64,000 nt of DNA, taken from assembly GCA_963556195.1 (NCBI GenBank), contig CAUVYP010001198.1:310001-374000 (forward strand), read 5' to 3'. Origin of the DNA: Sepiola atlantica (taxonomy: Eukaryota; Mollusca; Cephalopoda; Sepiida; Sepiolidae). A program made the position numbers and the translations under genes. Shown in pieces: positions 48,219 through 61,796 of the stretch. Position 1 is the stretch's first letter. Each line of letters begins with the position of its first letter. Under the pieces are notes generated by a model. That model was not told where the DNA came from. It saw nothing but the letters and a program-made list of their open reading frames with translations, and searched no databases.

Positions 48219-49148
48219 TTAGCGCGTTTTAAAGTTGATATCGCTTTTGTTAATAACTTCCACATTTATTCGAATTGTGCCACCAAACTTTGCAGACAGT
48301 CGCGGAGACATATTATCTACTGAAGTACCAAGTTTCAGCAGTGCAGCTCTTGTACTGCCGGAGATATGTCGATACAAACTGAATACGCAAAACATCAACA
48401 AAATTCAGCGCGTTTTAAAGTTGATATCGCTTTTGTTAAAAACTTCCACATTTATTCGAATTGTACCACGAAACTTTGCAGACAGTATCGGATAGGCCTC
48501 TTTAACTTAAGTACGAAGTTTCAGAAGTGCAGCTCTTGTATTGCCGGAGATATGTCGATACAAACTACATACGCAAAACATCAACAAAATTTAGCGCGTT
48601 TTAAAGTTGATATCGCTTTTGTTAATAACTTCCACATTTATTCGAATTGTGCCACGAAACTTTGCAGACAGTCGCGGAGACATATTGTCTACTGAAGTAC
48701 CAAGTTCACCTAGTGCAGCTTTTGTACTGCCGGAGATATGTCGATACAAACTGAATACGCAAAACATCAACGAAATTTAGCGCGTTTTAAAGTTGATATC
48801 GCTTTTGTTAATAACTTCCACATTTATTCGAATTGTGCCACCAAACTTTGCAGACAGTCGCGGAGACATATTATCTACTGAAGTACCAAGTTTCAGCAGT
48901 GCAGCTCTTGTACTGCCGGAGATATGTCGATACAAACTGAATACGCAAAACATCAACAAAATTCAGCGCGTTTTAAAGTTGATATCGCTTTTGTTAATAA
49001 CTTCCACATTTATTCGAATTGTGCCACGAAACTTTGCAGACAGTCGCGGAGCACTGTTTTCTACTGAAGTACCAAGTTTCAGAAGTGTAGCGCTTGTACT
49101 GCCGGAGATATGTCGATACAAACTGAATACGCAAAACATCAACAAAAT
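48219..49148. repeat. Tandem triplet (558 bp), 1.7 copies
   Basis: The monomers at 48033 and 48219 recur at 48591 and 48777, with CACCTAGTGC, CATCAACGAAATTT and CATATTATC shared. The unit between (48405) has GACAGTATCGG and TTTAACTTAAG like 47660. The unit type of 47846 is skipped, so the triplet arose by deletion plus duplication of neighbouring monomers. Confidence 0.85.
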
Positions 49149-50264
49149 TTAGCGCGTTTTAAAGTTGATATCGCTTTTGTTAATAACTTCCACATTTATT
49201 CGAATTGTACCACGAAACTTTGCAGACAGTCGCGGATAGGCCTTTTCTACTGAAGTACCAAGTTTCAGAAGTGCAGCTCTTGTACTGCCGGAGATATGTC
49301 GATACAAACTGAATACGCAAAACATCAACAAAATTTAGCGCGTTTTAAAGTTGATATCGCTTTTGTTAATAACTTCCACATTTATTCGAATTGTGCCACG
49401 AAACTTTGCAGACAGTCGCGGAGACATGTTTTCTACTGAAGTACCAAGTTCCAGAAGTGCAGCTTTTGTACTGCCGGAGATATGTCGATACAAACTGAAT
49501 ACGCAAAACATGAACAAAATTTAGCGCGTTTTAAAGTTGATATCGCTTTTGTTAATAACTTCCACATTTATTCGAATTGTGCCACGAAACTTTGCAGACA
49601 GTCGCGGAGACAGATTTACTACTGAAGTACCAAGTTTCAGAAGTGCAGCTCTAGTACTGCCGGAGATATGTCGATACAAACTGAATACGCAAAACATGAA
49701 CAAAATTTAGCGCGTTTTAAAGTTGATATCGCTTTTGTTAATAACTTCCACATTTATTCGAATTGTGCCACGATACTTTGCAGACAGTCGCGGAGACATG
49801 TTTTCGACTGAAGTACCAAGTTCCAGAAGTGCAGCTTTTGTACTGCCGGAGATATGTCGATACAAACTGAATACGCAAAACATGAACAAAATTTAGCGCG
49901 TTTTAAAGTTGATATCGCTTTTGTTAATAACTTCCACATTTATTCGAATTGTACCACGAAACTTTTCAGACAGTCGCGGATAGGCCTTTTCTACTGAAGT
50001 ACCAAGTTTCAGAAGTGCAGCTCTTGTACTGCCGGAGATATGTCGATACAAACTGAATACGCAAAACATGAACAAAATTTAGCGCGTTTTAAAGTTGATA
50101 TCGCTTTTGTTTATAACTTCCACATTTATACGAATTGTGCCACGAAACTTTGCAGACAGTCGCGGAGACAGATTTTCTACTGAAGTACTAAGTTTCAGAA
50201 GTGCAGCTCTTGTACTGCCGGAGATATGTCGATACGAACTGAATACGCAAAACATCAACAAAAT
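49149..50264. repeat. Mixed monomers, six units
   Basis: The units at 49149, 49335, 49521, 49707, 49893 and 50079 have AGGCC, ACATG, CAGATTTAC, ACATG, AGGCC and CAGATTTTC windows. The sequences stay close to consensus. I see no exact tandem higher-order copy. Confidence 0.65.
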
Positions 50265-51938
50265 TTAGCGCGTTTTAAAGTTGATATCGCTTTTGTTAAT
50301 AACTTCCACATTTATTCGAATTGTGCCACCAAACTTTGCAGACAGTCGCGGAGAACTGTTTTCTACTGAAGTACCAAGTTTCAGAAGTGCAGCTTTTGTA
50401 CTGCCGGAGATATGTTGATACAAACTGAATACGCGAAACATCAACAAAATTCAGCGCGTTTTAAAGTTGATACCGCTTTTGTTAATAACCTCCACATTTA
50501 TTCGAATTGTACCACTAAACTTTACAGACCGTCGCGGATGGGCCTTTTCTACTGAAGTACCAAGATTCAGAAGTGCAGCTCTTGTACTGCCGTAGATATG
50601 TCGATACAAACTGAATACGCAAAACATCAACAAAATTTAGCGCGTTTTAAAGTTGATATCGCTTTTGTTAATAACTTCCACATTTATTCGGATTGTGCCA
50701 CGAAACTTTGCAGACAGTCGCGGAGACAGATTTTCTACTGCAGTACCAAGTTTCAGAAGTGCAGCTTTTGTACTGCCGGAGATATGTCGATACAAACTCA
50801 ATACGGAAAACATCAACAAAATTTAGCGCGTTTTAAAGTTGATATCGCTTTTGTTATTAACTTCCACATTTATTCGAATTGTTCCACAAAACTTTGCAGA
50901 CAGTCGCGGAGAACTGTTTTCTACTGAAGTACCAAGTTTCAGAAGTGCAGCGCTTGTACTGCCGGAGATATGTCGATACAAACTGAATACGCAAAACATG
51001 AACAAAATTTAGCGCGTTTTAAAGTTGATATCGCTTTTGTTAATAACTTCCACATTTATTCGAATTGTGCCACGAAACTTTGAAGACAGTCGCGGATGGG
51101 CCTTTTCTACTGAAGTACCAAGTTTCAGAAGTGCAGCTCTTGTACTGCCGGAGATATGTCGATACAAACTGAATACGCAAAACATCAACAAAATTTAGCG
51201 CGTTTTAAAGTTGATATCGCTTTTGTTTATAACTTCCACATTTACTCGAATTGTACCACGAAACTTTGCACACAGTCGCGGAGACAGATTTACTACTGAA
51301 GTACCAAGTTTCAGAAGTGCAGCTCTTGTACTGCCGAGGATATATCGATACAAACTGTATACGCAAAACATCAACAAAATTTAGCGCGTTTTAAAGTTGA
51401 TATCGCTTTTGTTAATAACTTCCACATTTATTCGGATTGTGCCACGAAACTTTGCAGACAGTCGCGGAGACAGATTTTCTACTGCAGTACCAAGTTTCAG
51501 AAGTGCAGCTTTTGTACTGCCGGAGATATGTCGATACAAACTCAATACGCAAAACATCAACAAAATTTAGCGCGTTTTAAAGTTGATATCGCTTTTGTTA
51601 TTAACTTCCACATTTATTCGAATTGTTCCACGAAACTTTGCAGACAGTCGCGGAGAACTGTTTTCTACTGAAGTACCAAGTTTCAGAAGTGCAGCGCTTG
51701 TACTGCCGGAGGTATGTCGATACAAACTGAATACGCAAAACATCAACAAAATTTAGCGCGTTTTAAAGTTGATATCGCTTTTGTTAATAACTTCTACATT
51801 TATTCGAATTGTACCACGAAACTTTGCAGACAGTCGCGGATAGGCCTTTTCTACAAAAGTTCCAAGTTTCAGAAGTGCAGCTCTTGTACTGCCGGAGATA
51901 TGTCGATACAAACTGAATACGCAAAACATCAACAAAAT
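50265..51938. repeat. Most degenerate stretch, with a partial 4-mer
   Basis: The units at 50265, 50451, 50637, 50823, 51009, 51195, 51381, 51567 and 51753 carry many private changes: ATGTTGATAC, ACGCGAAAC, GATACCGC, AACCTCC, TTTACAGACC, GATGGGCC, CCGTAGAT, TACGGAAAAC, TTATTAAC and CATTTACTCG. The pair 50637 and 50823 recurs at 51381 and 51567 (744 bp, four monomers), sharing CGGATTGTGCC, CTGCAGTACC, AACTCAATACG and TTATTAAC. Higher divergence suggests an older, less homogenised stretch between young blocks. Confidence 0.75.
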
Positions 51939-53984
51939 TTAGCGCGTTTTAAAGTTGATATCGCTTTTGTTAATAACTTCAATATTTATTCGAATTGTAC
52001 CACGAAACTTTGCAGACAGTCGCGGATAGGCCTTTTCTACTGAAGTACCAAGTTTCAGAAGTGCAGCTCTTGTACTGCCGGAGATATGTCGATACAAACT
52101 GAATACGGAAAACATCAACAAAATTTAGCGCGTTTTAAAGTTGATATCGCTTTTGTTAATAACTTTCACATTTATTCGAATTGTGCCACGAAACTTTGCA
52201 AACAGTCGCGGAGACATGTTTTCAACTGAAGTACCAAGTCTAAGAAGTGCAGCTCTTGTACTGCCGGAGATATGTCGATACAAACTGAATACGCAAAACA
52301 TCAACAAAATTTAGCGCGTTTTAAAGTTGATATCGCTTTTGTTTATAACTTCCACATTTATTCGAATTGTACAACGAAACTTTGCAGAAAGTCGCGGAGA
52401 CAGATTTTCTACTGAAGTACCAAGTTTCAGAAGTGCAGCAGATGTACTGCCGGAGATATGTCGATACAAACTTAATACGCAAAACATCAACAAAATTTAG
52501 CGCGTTTTAAAGTTGATATCGCCTTTGTTAATAACTTCCACATTTATTCGAATTGTGCCACGAAACTTTGCAGACAGTCGCGGAGACATGTTTTCTACTG
52601 AAGTACCAAGTTCCAGAAGTGCAGCTTTTGTACTGCCGGAGATATGTCGATACAAACTGAATACGCAAAACATGAACAACATTTAGCGCGTTTTAAAGTT
52701 GATATCGCTTTTGTTAATAACTTCCACATTTATTCGAATTGTGCCACCAAACTTTGCAGACAGTCGCGGAGACATGTTTTCTACTGAAGTACCAAGTTCC
52801 AGAAGTGCAGCTTTTGTACTGCCGGAGATATGTCGATACAAACTGAATACGCAAAACATCAACAAAATTCAGCGCGTTTTAAAGTTGATATCGCTTTTGT
52901 TAATAACTTCCACATTTATTCGAATTGTACCACGAAACTTTGCAGACAGTCGCGGATAAGCCTTTTCTACTGAAGTACCAAGTTCCAGAAGTGCAGCTCT
53001 AGTACTGCCGGAGATATGTCGATACAAACTGAATACGCAAAACATGAACAAAATTTAGCGCGTTTTAAATTTGATATCGCTTTTGTTAATAACTTCCACA
53101 TTTATTCGAATTGTGCCACGAAACTTTGCAGACAGTCGCGGAGACATGTTTTCTACTGAAGTACCAAGTTTCAGAAGTGCAGCTCATGTACTGCCGGAGA
53201 TATGTCGATACAAACTGAATACGCAAAACATCAACAAAATTTAGCGCGTTTTAAAGTTGATATCGCTTTTGTTTATAACTTCCACATTTATTCGAATTGT
53301 GCCACGAAACTTTGCACACAGTCGCGGAGACAGATTTACTACTGAAGTATGAAGTTTCAGAAGTGCAGCTCTTGTACTGCCGGAGATGTATCGATACAAA
53401 CTGAATACGCAAAACATCAACAAAATTTAGCGCGTTTTAAAGTTGATATCGCTTTTGTTAATAACTTCCACATTTATTCGGATTGTGCCACGAAACTTTG
53501 CAGACAGTCGCGGAGACAGATGTTCTACTGAAGTACCAAGTTTCAGAAGTGCAGCTTTTGTACTGCCGGAGATATGTCGATACAAACTGAATACGCAAAA
53601 CATCAACAAAATTTAGCGCGTTTTAAAGTTGATATCGCTTTTGTTAATAACTTCCACATTTATTCGAATTGTACCACGAAACTTTGCAGACAGTCGCGGA
53701 TAGGCCTTTTCTACTGAAGTACCAAGTTTCAGAAGTGCAGCTTTTGTACTGCCGAAGATATGTCGATACAAACTGAATACGCAAAACATCAACAAAATTA
53801 AGCGCGTTTTAAAGTTGATATCGCTTTTGTTAATAACTTCAATATTTATTCGAATTGTGCAACGAAACTTTGCAGACAGTCGCGGAGACTGATTTTCTTC
53901 TGAAGTACCAAGTTTCAGAAGTGCAGCTCTTGTACTGCCGGAGATATGTCGATACAAACTGAATACGCAAAACATCAACAAAAT
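51939..53984. repeat. Higher-order repeat, 11-mer, copy 1 (2046 bp)
   Basis: Eleven monomers recur at 2046 bp. Shared rare marks are ATACGGAAAAC, AACTTTCAC with TTTGCAAACAG, CAGCAGATGTACTG, the GATAAGCC window, GTTTTAAATTTG, TTTGCACACAG, GAAGTATGAAG with GATGTATCGATAC, CAGATGTTC, and the TTAAGCGCG unit with GAGACTGATTTTC. Confidence 0.9.
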
Positions 53985-56030
53985 TTAGCGCGTTTTAAAG
54001 TTGATATCGCTTTTGTTAATAACTTCAATATTTATTCGAATTGTACCACGAAACTTTGCAGACAGTCGCGGATAGGCCTTTTCTACTGAAGTACCAAGTT
54101 TCAGAAGTGCAGCTCTTGTACTGCCGGAGATATGTCGATACAAACTGAATACGGAAAACATCAACAAAATTTAGCGCGTTTTAAAGTTGATATCGCTTTT
54201 GTTAATAACTTTCACATTTATTCGAATTGTGCCACGAAACTTTGCAAACAGTCGCGGAGACATGTTTTCAACTGAAGTACCAAGTCTAAGAAGTGCAGCT
54301 CTTGTACTGCCGGAGATATGTCGATACAAACTGAATACGCAAAACATCAACAAAATTTAGCGCGTTTTAAAGTTAATATCGCTTTTGTTTATAACTTCCA
54401 CATTTATTCGAATTGTACAACGAAACTTTGCAGAAAGTCGCGGAGACAGATTTTCTACTGAAGTACCAAGTTTCAGAAGTGCAGCAGATGTACTGCCGGA
54501 GATATATCGATACAAACTTAATACGCAAAACATCAACAAAATTTAGCGCGTTTTAAAGTTGATATCGCTTTTGTTAATAACTTCCACATTTATTCGAATT
54601 GTGCCACGAAACTTTGCAGACAGTCGCGGAGACATGTTTTCTACTGAAGTACCAAGTTCCAGAAGTGCAGCTTTTGTACTGCCGGAGATATGTCGATACA
54701 AACTGAATACGCAAAACATGAACAACATTTAGCGCGTTTTAAAGTTGATATCGCTTTTGTTAATAACTTCCACATTTATTCGAATTGTGCCACCAAACTT
54801 TGCAGACAGTCGCGGAGACATGTTTTCTACTGAAGTACCAAGTTCCAGAAGTGCAGCTTTTGTACTGCCGGAGATATGTCGATACAAACTGAATACGCAA
54901 AACATCAACAAAATTCAGCGCGTTTTAAAGTTGATATCGCTTTTGTTAATAACTTCCACATTTATTCGAATTGTACCACGAAACTTTGCAGACAGTCGCG
55001 GATAAGCCTTTTCTACTGAAGTACCAAGTTCCAGAAGTGCAGCTCTAGTACTGCCGGAGATATGTCGATACAAACTGAATACGCAAAACATGAACAAAAT
55101 TTAGCGCGTTTTAAATTTGATATCGCTTTTGTTAATAACTTCCACATTTATTCGAATTGTGCCACGAAACTTTGCAGACAGTCGCGGAGACATGTTTTCT
55201 ACTGAAGTACCAAGTTTCAGAAGTGCAGCTGATGTACTGCTGGAGATATGTCGATACAAACTGAATACGCAAAACATCAACAAAATTTAGCGCGTTTTAA
55301 AGTTGATATCGCTTTTGTTTATAACTTCCACATTTATTCGAATTGTGCCACGAAACTTTGCACACAGTCGCGGAGACAGATTTACTACTGAAGTATGAAG
55401 TTTCAGAAGTGCAGCTCTTGTACTGCCGGAGATGTATCGATACAAACTGAATACGCAAAACATCAACAAAATTTAGCGCGTTTTAAAGTTCATATCGCTT
55501 TTGTTAATAACTTCCACATTTATTCGGATTGTGCCACGAAACTTTGCAGACAGTCGCGGAGACAGATGTTCTACTGAAGTACCAAGTTTCAGAAGTGCAG
55601 CTTTTGTACTGCCGGAGATATGTCGATACAAACTGAATACGCAAAACATCAACAAAATTTAGCGCGTTTTAAAGTTGATATCGCTTTTGTTAATAACTTC
55701 CACATTTATTCGAATTGTACCACGAAACTTAGCAGACAGTCGCGGATAGGCCTTTTCTACTGAAGTACCAAGTTTCAGAAGTGCAGCTTTTGTACTGCCG
55801 AAGATATGTCGATACAAACTGAATACGCAAAACATCAACAAAATTAAGCGCGTTTTAAAGTTGATATCGCTTTTGTTAATAACTTCAATATTTATTCGAA
55901 TTGTGCAACGAAACTTTGCAGACAGTCGCGGAGACTGATTTTCTTCTGAAGTACCAAGTTTCAGAAGTGCAGCTCTTGTACTGCCGGAGATATGTCGATA
56001 CAAACTGAATACGCAAAACATCAACAAAAT
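53985..56030. repeat. Higher-order repeat, 11-mer, copy 2 (2046 bp)
   Basis: This is a full second copy. Visible differences include GATATATCGATAC and AGTTAATATC (54357 unit), CAGCTGATG with CTGCTGGAG (55101 unit), AGTTCATATCGC (55473 unit) and AACTTAGCAG (55659 unit). Few differences over 2 kb indicate a recent event. Confidence 0.88.
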
Positions 56031-58634
56031 TTAGCGCGTTTTAAAGTTGATATCGCTTTTGTTAATAACTTCAACATTTATTCGAATTGTGCAACGAAAC
56101 TTTGCAGACAGTCGCGGAGACATGTTTTCTACTGAAGTACCAAGTTCCAGAAGTGCAGCTTTTGTACTGCCGGAGATATGTCGATACAAACTGAATACGC
56201 AAAACATGAACAAAATTTAGCGCGTTTTAAAGTAGATATCGCTTTTGTTAATAACTTCCACATTTATTCGAATTGTGCCACGAAACTTTGCAGACAGTCG
56301 CGGAGACAGATTTACTACTGAAGTACCAAGTTTCAGAAGTGCAGCTCTAGTACTGCCGGAGATATGTCGATACAAACTGAATACGCAAAACATGAACAAA
56401 ATTTAGCTCGTTTTAAAGTTGATATCGCTTTTGTTAATAACTTCCACATTTATTCGAATTGTGCCACGAAACTTTGCAGACAGTCGCGGAGACATGTTTT
56501 CTACTGAAGTACCAAGTTTCAGAAGTGCAGCTCTTGTACTGCCGGAGATATGTCGATACAAACTGAATACGCAAAACATCAACAAAATTCAGCGCGTTTT
56601 AAAGTTGATATCGCTTTTGTTAATAACCTCCACATTTATTCGAATTGTACCACGAAACTTTGCAGACAGTCGCGGATAGGCCTTTTCTACTGAAGTACCA
56701 AGATTCAGAAGTGCAGCTCATGTACTGCCGGAGATATGTCGATACAAACTGAATACGCAAAACATCAACAAAATTTAGCGCGTTTTAAAGTTGATATCGC
56801 TTTTGTTTATAACTTCCACATTTATTCAAATTGTGCCACGAAACTTTGCACACAGTCGCGGAGACAGATTTACTACTGAAGTATGAAGTTTCAGAAGTGC
56901 AGCTCTTGTACTGCCGGAGATGTATCGATACAAACTGAATACGCAAAACATCAACAAAATTTAGCGCGTTTTAAAGTTGATATCGCTTTTGTTAATAACT
57001 TTCACATTTATTCGGATTGTGCCACGAAACTTTGCAGACAGTCGCGGAGACAGATTTTCTACTGAAGTACTAAGTTTCAGAAGTGCAGCTTTTGTACTGC
57101 CGGAGATATGTCGATACAAACTGAATACGCAAAACATCAACAAAATTTAGCGCGTTTTAAAGTTGATATCGCTTTTGTTAATAACTTCCACATTTATTCG
57201 AATTGTTCCACGAAACTTTGCAGACAGTCGCGGAGAACTGTTTTCTACTGAAGTACCAAGTTTCAGAAGTGCAGCGCTTGTACTGCCGGAGATATGTCGA
57301 TACAAACTAGATACGCAAAACATCAACAAAATTTAGCGCGTTTTAAAGTTGATATCGCTTTTGTTAATAACTTCCACATTTATTCGAATTGTACCACGAA
57401 ACTTTGCAGACAGTCGCGGATAAGCCTTTTCTACTGAAGTACCAAGTTTCAACAGTGCAGCTTTTGTACTGCCGGAGATATGTCGATACAAACTGAATAC
57501 GCAAAACATCAACAAAATTAAGCGCGTTTTAAAGTTGATATCGCTTTTGTTAATAACTTCAATATTTATTCGAATTGTGCCACGAAACTTTGGAGACAGT
57601 CGCGGAGACTGAATTTCTTCTGAGGTACTAAGTTTCAGAAGTGCAGCTCTTGTACTGCCGGAGATATGTCGATACAAACTGAATACGCAAAACATCAACA
57701 AAATTTAGCGCGTTTTAAAGTTGATATCGCTTTTGTTAATAACTTCCACATTTATTCGAATTGTACCACGAAACTTTGCAGACAGTCGCGAATAGGCCTC
57801 TACTACTGAAGTACCAAGTTTCAGAAGTGCAGCTCTTGTACTGCCGGAGATATGTCGATACAAACTGAATACGCAAAACATCAACAAAATTTAGCGCGTT
57901 TTAAAGTTGATATCGCTTATGTTAATAACTTCCACATTTATTCGAATTGTGCCACGAAACTTTGCAGACAGTCGCGGAGACATATTGTCTACGGAAGTAC
58001 CAAGTTTCAGAAGTGCAGCTCTTGTACTGCCGGAGATATGTCGATACAAACTGAATACGCAAAACATCAAAAAAATTTAGCGCGTTTTAAAGTTGATATC
58101 GCTTTTGTTAATAACTTCCACATTTATTCGAATTGTGCCACCAAACTTTGCAGACAGTCGCGGAGACATATTGTCTACTGAAGTACCAAGTTTCAGCAGT
58201 GCAGCTTTTGTACTGCCGGAGATATGTCGATACAAACTGAATACGCAAAACATCAACAAAATTTAGCGCGTTTTAAAGTTGATATCGCTTTTGTTAATAA
58301 CTTCCACATTTATTCGAATTGTGCCACGAAACTTTGCAGACAGTCGCGGAGAACTGTTTCCTACTGCCGTACCAAGTTTCAGAAGTGCAGCTCTTGTACT
58401 GCCGGAGATATGTCGATAAAAACTGAATACGCAAAACATCAACAAAATTTAGCGCGTTTTAAAGTTGATATCGCTTTTGTTAATAACTTCCACATTTATT
58501 CGAATTGTACCACGAAACTTTGCAGACAGTCGCAGATAGGCCTTTTCTACTAAAGTACTAAGTTTCAGAAGTGCAGCTCTTGTACTGCCGGAGATATGTC
58601 GATACAAACTGAATACGCAAAACATCAACAAAAT
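56031..58634. repeat. Higher-order repeat, 14-mer, copy 1 (2604 bp)
   Basis: The first six monomers (56031-57146) match 58635-59750 at 2604 bp. The last five (57705-58634) match 59751-60680 at 2046 bp. The three monomers between (57147-57704) are absent from the second copy. Shared marks include GCTCGTTTTAAAG (56403 and 59007), GATTCAG with CAGCTCATG, and the ATGAAG/ClaI unit. Confidence 0.85.
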
Positions 58635-60308
58635 TTAGCGCGTTTTAAAGTTGATATCGCTTTTGTTAATAACTTCAACATTTATTCGAATTGTGCAACG
58701 AAACTTTGCAGACAGTCGCGGAGACATGTTTTCTACTGAAGTACCAAGTTTCAGAAGTGCAGCTTTCGTACTGCCGGAGATATGTCGATACAAACTGAAT
58801 ACGCAAAACATGAACAAAATTTAGCGCGTTTTAAAGTTGATATCGCTTTTGTTAATAACTTCCACATTTATTCGAATTGTGCCACGAAACTTTGCAGACA
58901 GTCGCGGAGACAGATTTACTACTGAAGTACTTAGTTTCAGAAGTGCAGCTCTAGTACTGCCGGAGATATGTCGATACAAACTGAATACGCAAAACATGAA
59001 CAAAATTTAGCTCGTTTTAAAGTTGATATCGCTTTTGTTAATAACTTCCACATTTATTCGAATTGTGCCACGAAACTTTGCAGACAGTCGCGTAGACATG
59101 TTTTCTACTGAAGTACCAAGTTTCAGAAGTGCAGCTCTTGTACTGCCGGAGATATGTCGATACAAACTGAATACGCAAAACATCAACAAAATTCAGCGCG
59201 TTTTAAAGTTGATATCGCTTTTGTTAATCACCTCCACATTTATTCGAATTGTACCACGAAACTTTGCAGACAGTCGCGGATAGGCCTTTTCTACTGAAGT
59301 ACCAAGATTCAGAAGTGCAGCTCATGTACTGCCGGAGATATGTCGATACAAACTGAATACGCAAAACATCAACAAAATTTAGCGCGTTTTAAAGTTGATA
59401 TCGCTTTTGTTTATAACTTCCACATTTATTCGAATTGTGCCACGAAACTTTGCACACAGTCGCGGAGACAGATTTACTACTGAAGTATGAAGTTTCAGAA
59501 GTGCAGCTCTTGTACTGCCGGAGATGTATCGATACAAACTGAATACGCAAAACATGAACAAAATTTAGCGCGTTTTAAAGTTGATATCGCTTTTGTTAAT
59601 AACTTCCACATTTATTCGGATTGTGCCACGAAACTTTGCAGACAGTCGCGGAGACAGATTTTCTACTGAAGTACCAAGTTTCAGAAGTGCAGCTTTTGTA
59701 CTGCCGGAGATATGTCGATACAAACTGAATACGCAAAACATCAACAAAATTTAGCGCGTTTTAAAGTTGATATCGCTTTTGTTAATAACTTCCACATTTA
59801 TTCGAATTGTACCACGAAACTTTGCAGACAGTCGCGGATAGGCCTCTACTACTGAAGTACCAAGTTTCAGAAGTGCAGCTCTTGTACTGCCGGAGATATG
59901 TCGATACAAACTGAATACGCAAAACATCAACAAAATTTAGCGCGTTTTAAAGTTGATATCGCTTTTGTTAATAACTTCCACATTTATTCGAATTGTGCCA
60001 CGAAACTTTGCAGACAGTCGCGGAGACATATTGTCTACTGAAGTACCAAGTTTCAGAAGTGCAGCTCTTGTACTGCCGGAGATATGTCGATACAAACTGA
60101 ATACGCAAAACATCAAAAAAATTTAGCGCGTTTTAAAGTTGATATCGCTTTTGTTAATAACTTCCACATTTATTCGAATTGTGCCACCAAACTTTGCAGA
60201 CAGTCGCGGAGACATATTGTCTACTGAAGTACCAAGTTTCAGCAGTGCAGCTCTTGTACTGCCGGAGATATGTCGATACAAACTGAATACGCAAAACATC
60301 AACAAAAT
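58635..60308. repeat. Shortened copy of the 14-mer
   Basis: Nine monomers follow 56031-57146 and then 57705-58262, so a 558 bp triplet is missing relative to the first copy. The order then runs into the 9-mer block. GTTAATCACC (59193 unit) first appears here and is carried into the 9-mer. Confidence 0.8.
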
Positions 60309-61796
60309 TTAGCGCGTTTTAAAGTTGATATCGCTTTTGTTAATAACTTCCACATTTATTCGAATTGTGCCACGAAACTTTGCAGACAGTCGCGGAGAAC
60401 TGTTTCCTACTGAAGTACCAAGTTTCAGAAGTGCAGCTTTTGTACTGCCGGAGATATGTCGATACAAACTGAATACGCAAAACATCAACAAAATTCAGCG
60501 CGTTTTAAAGTTGATATCGCTTTTGTTAATCACCTCCACATTTATTCGAATTGTACCACGAAACTTTGCAGACAGTCGCGGATAGGCCTTTTCTACTGAA
60601 GTACCAAGATTCAGAAGTGTAGCTCATGTACTGCCGGAGATATGTCGATACAAACTGAATACGCAAAACATCAACAAAATTTAGCGCGTTTTAAAGTTGA
60701 TATCGCTTTTGTTTATAACTTCCACATTTATTCGAATTGTGCCACGAAACTTTGCAGACAGTCGCGGAGACAGATTTACTACTGAAGTATGAAGTTTCAG
60801 AAGTGCAGCTCTTTTACTGCCGGAGATGTATCGATACAAACTGAATACGCAAAACATCAACAAAATTTAGCGCGTTTTAAAGTTGATATCGCTTTTGTTA
60901 ATAACTTCCACATTTATTCGGATTGTGCCACGAAACTTTGCAGACAGTCGCGGAGACAGATTTTCTACTGAAGTACCAAGTTTCAGAAGTGCAGCTTTTG
61001 TACTGCCGGAGATATGTCGATACAAACTGAATACGCAAAACATCAACAAAATTTAGCGCGTTTTAAAGTTGATATCGCTTTTGTTAATAACTTCCACATT
61101 TATTCGAATTGTACCACGAAACTTTGCAGACAGTCGCGGATAGGCCTTTTCTACTGAAGTACCAAGTTTCAGAAGTGCAGCTCTTGTACTGCCGGAGATA
61201 TGTCGATACAAACTGAATACGCAAAACATCAACAAAATTTAGCGCGTTTTAAAGTTGATATCGCTTTTGTTAATAACTTCCACATTTATTCGAATTGTGC
61301 CACGAAACTTTGCAGACAGTCGCGGAGACTGATTTTCTTCTGAAGTACCAAGTTTCAGAAGTGCAGCTCTTGTACTGCCGGAGATATGTCGATACAAACT
61401 GAATACGCAAAACATCAACAAAATTTAGCGCGTTTTAAAGTTGATATCGCTTTTGTTAATAACTTCCACATTTATTCGAATTGTACCACGAAACTTTGCA
61501 GACAGTCGCGGATAGGCCTCTACTACTGAAGTACCAAGTTTCAGAAGTGCAGCTCTTGTACTGCCGGAGATATGTCGATACAAACTGAATACGCAAAACA
61601 TCAACAAAATTTAGCGCGTTTTAAAGTTGATATCGCTTTTGTTAATAACTTCCACATTTATTCGAATTGTGCCACGAAACTTTGCAGACAGTCGCGGAGA
61701 CATATTGTCTACTGAAGTACCAAGTTTCAGAAGTGCAGCTCTTGTACTGCCGGAGATATGTCGATACAAACTGAATACGCAAAACATCAAAAAAAT
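60123..61796. repeat. Higher-order repeat, 9-mer, copy 1 (1674 bp)
   Basis: The monomers start at 60123, 60309, 60495, 60681, 60867, 61053, 61239, 61425 and 61611. All nine recur 1674 bp later. Marks are CATCAAAAAAATTT before the first unit, CTGTTTCC, GTTAATCACC, GTGTAGCTCATG, GAAGTATGAAG with CTCTTTTACTG, and GAGACTGATTTTC. Confidence 0.93.

Larger units (their letters stand above)
46730..48404. repeat. Higher-order repeat, 9-mer, last copy (1675 bp)
   Basis: Nine monomers follow 45056-46729. Differences include GACAGTATCGG for GACAGTCTCGG, CACCTAGTGC for CACCAAGTGC, and one extra base in the unit at 47846. The unit at 47288 has kept TTAGCGCG where its counterpart at 45614 has TTTCGCGCG. 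Confidence 0.85.
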
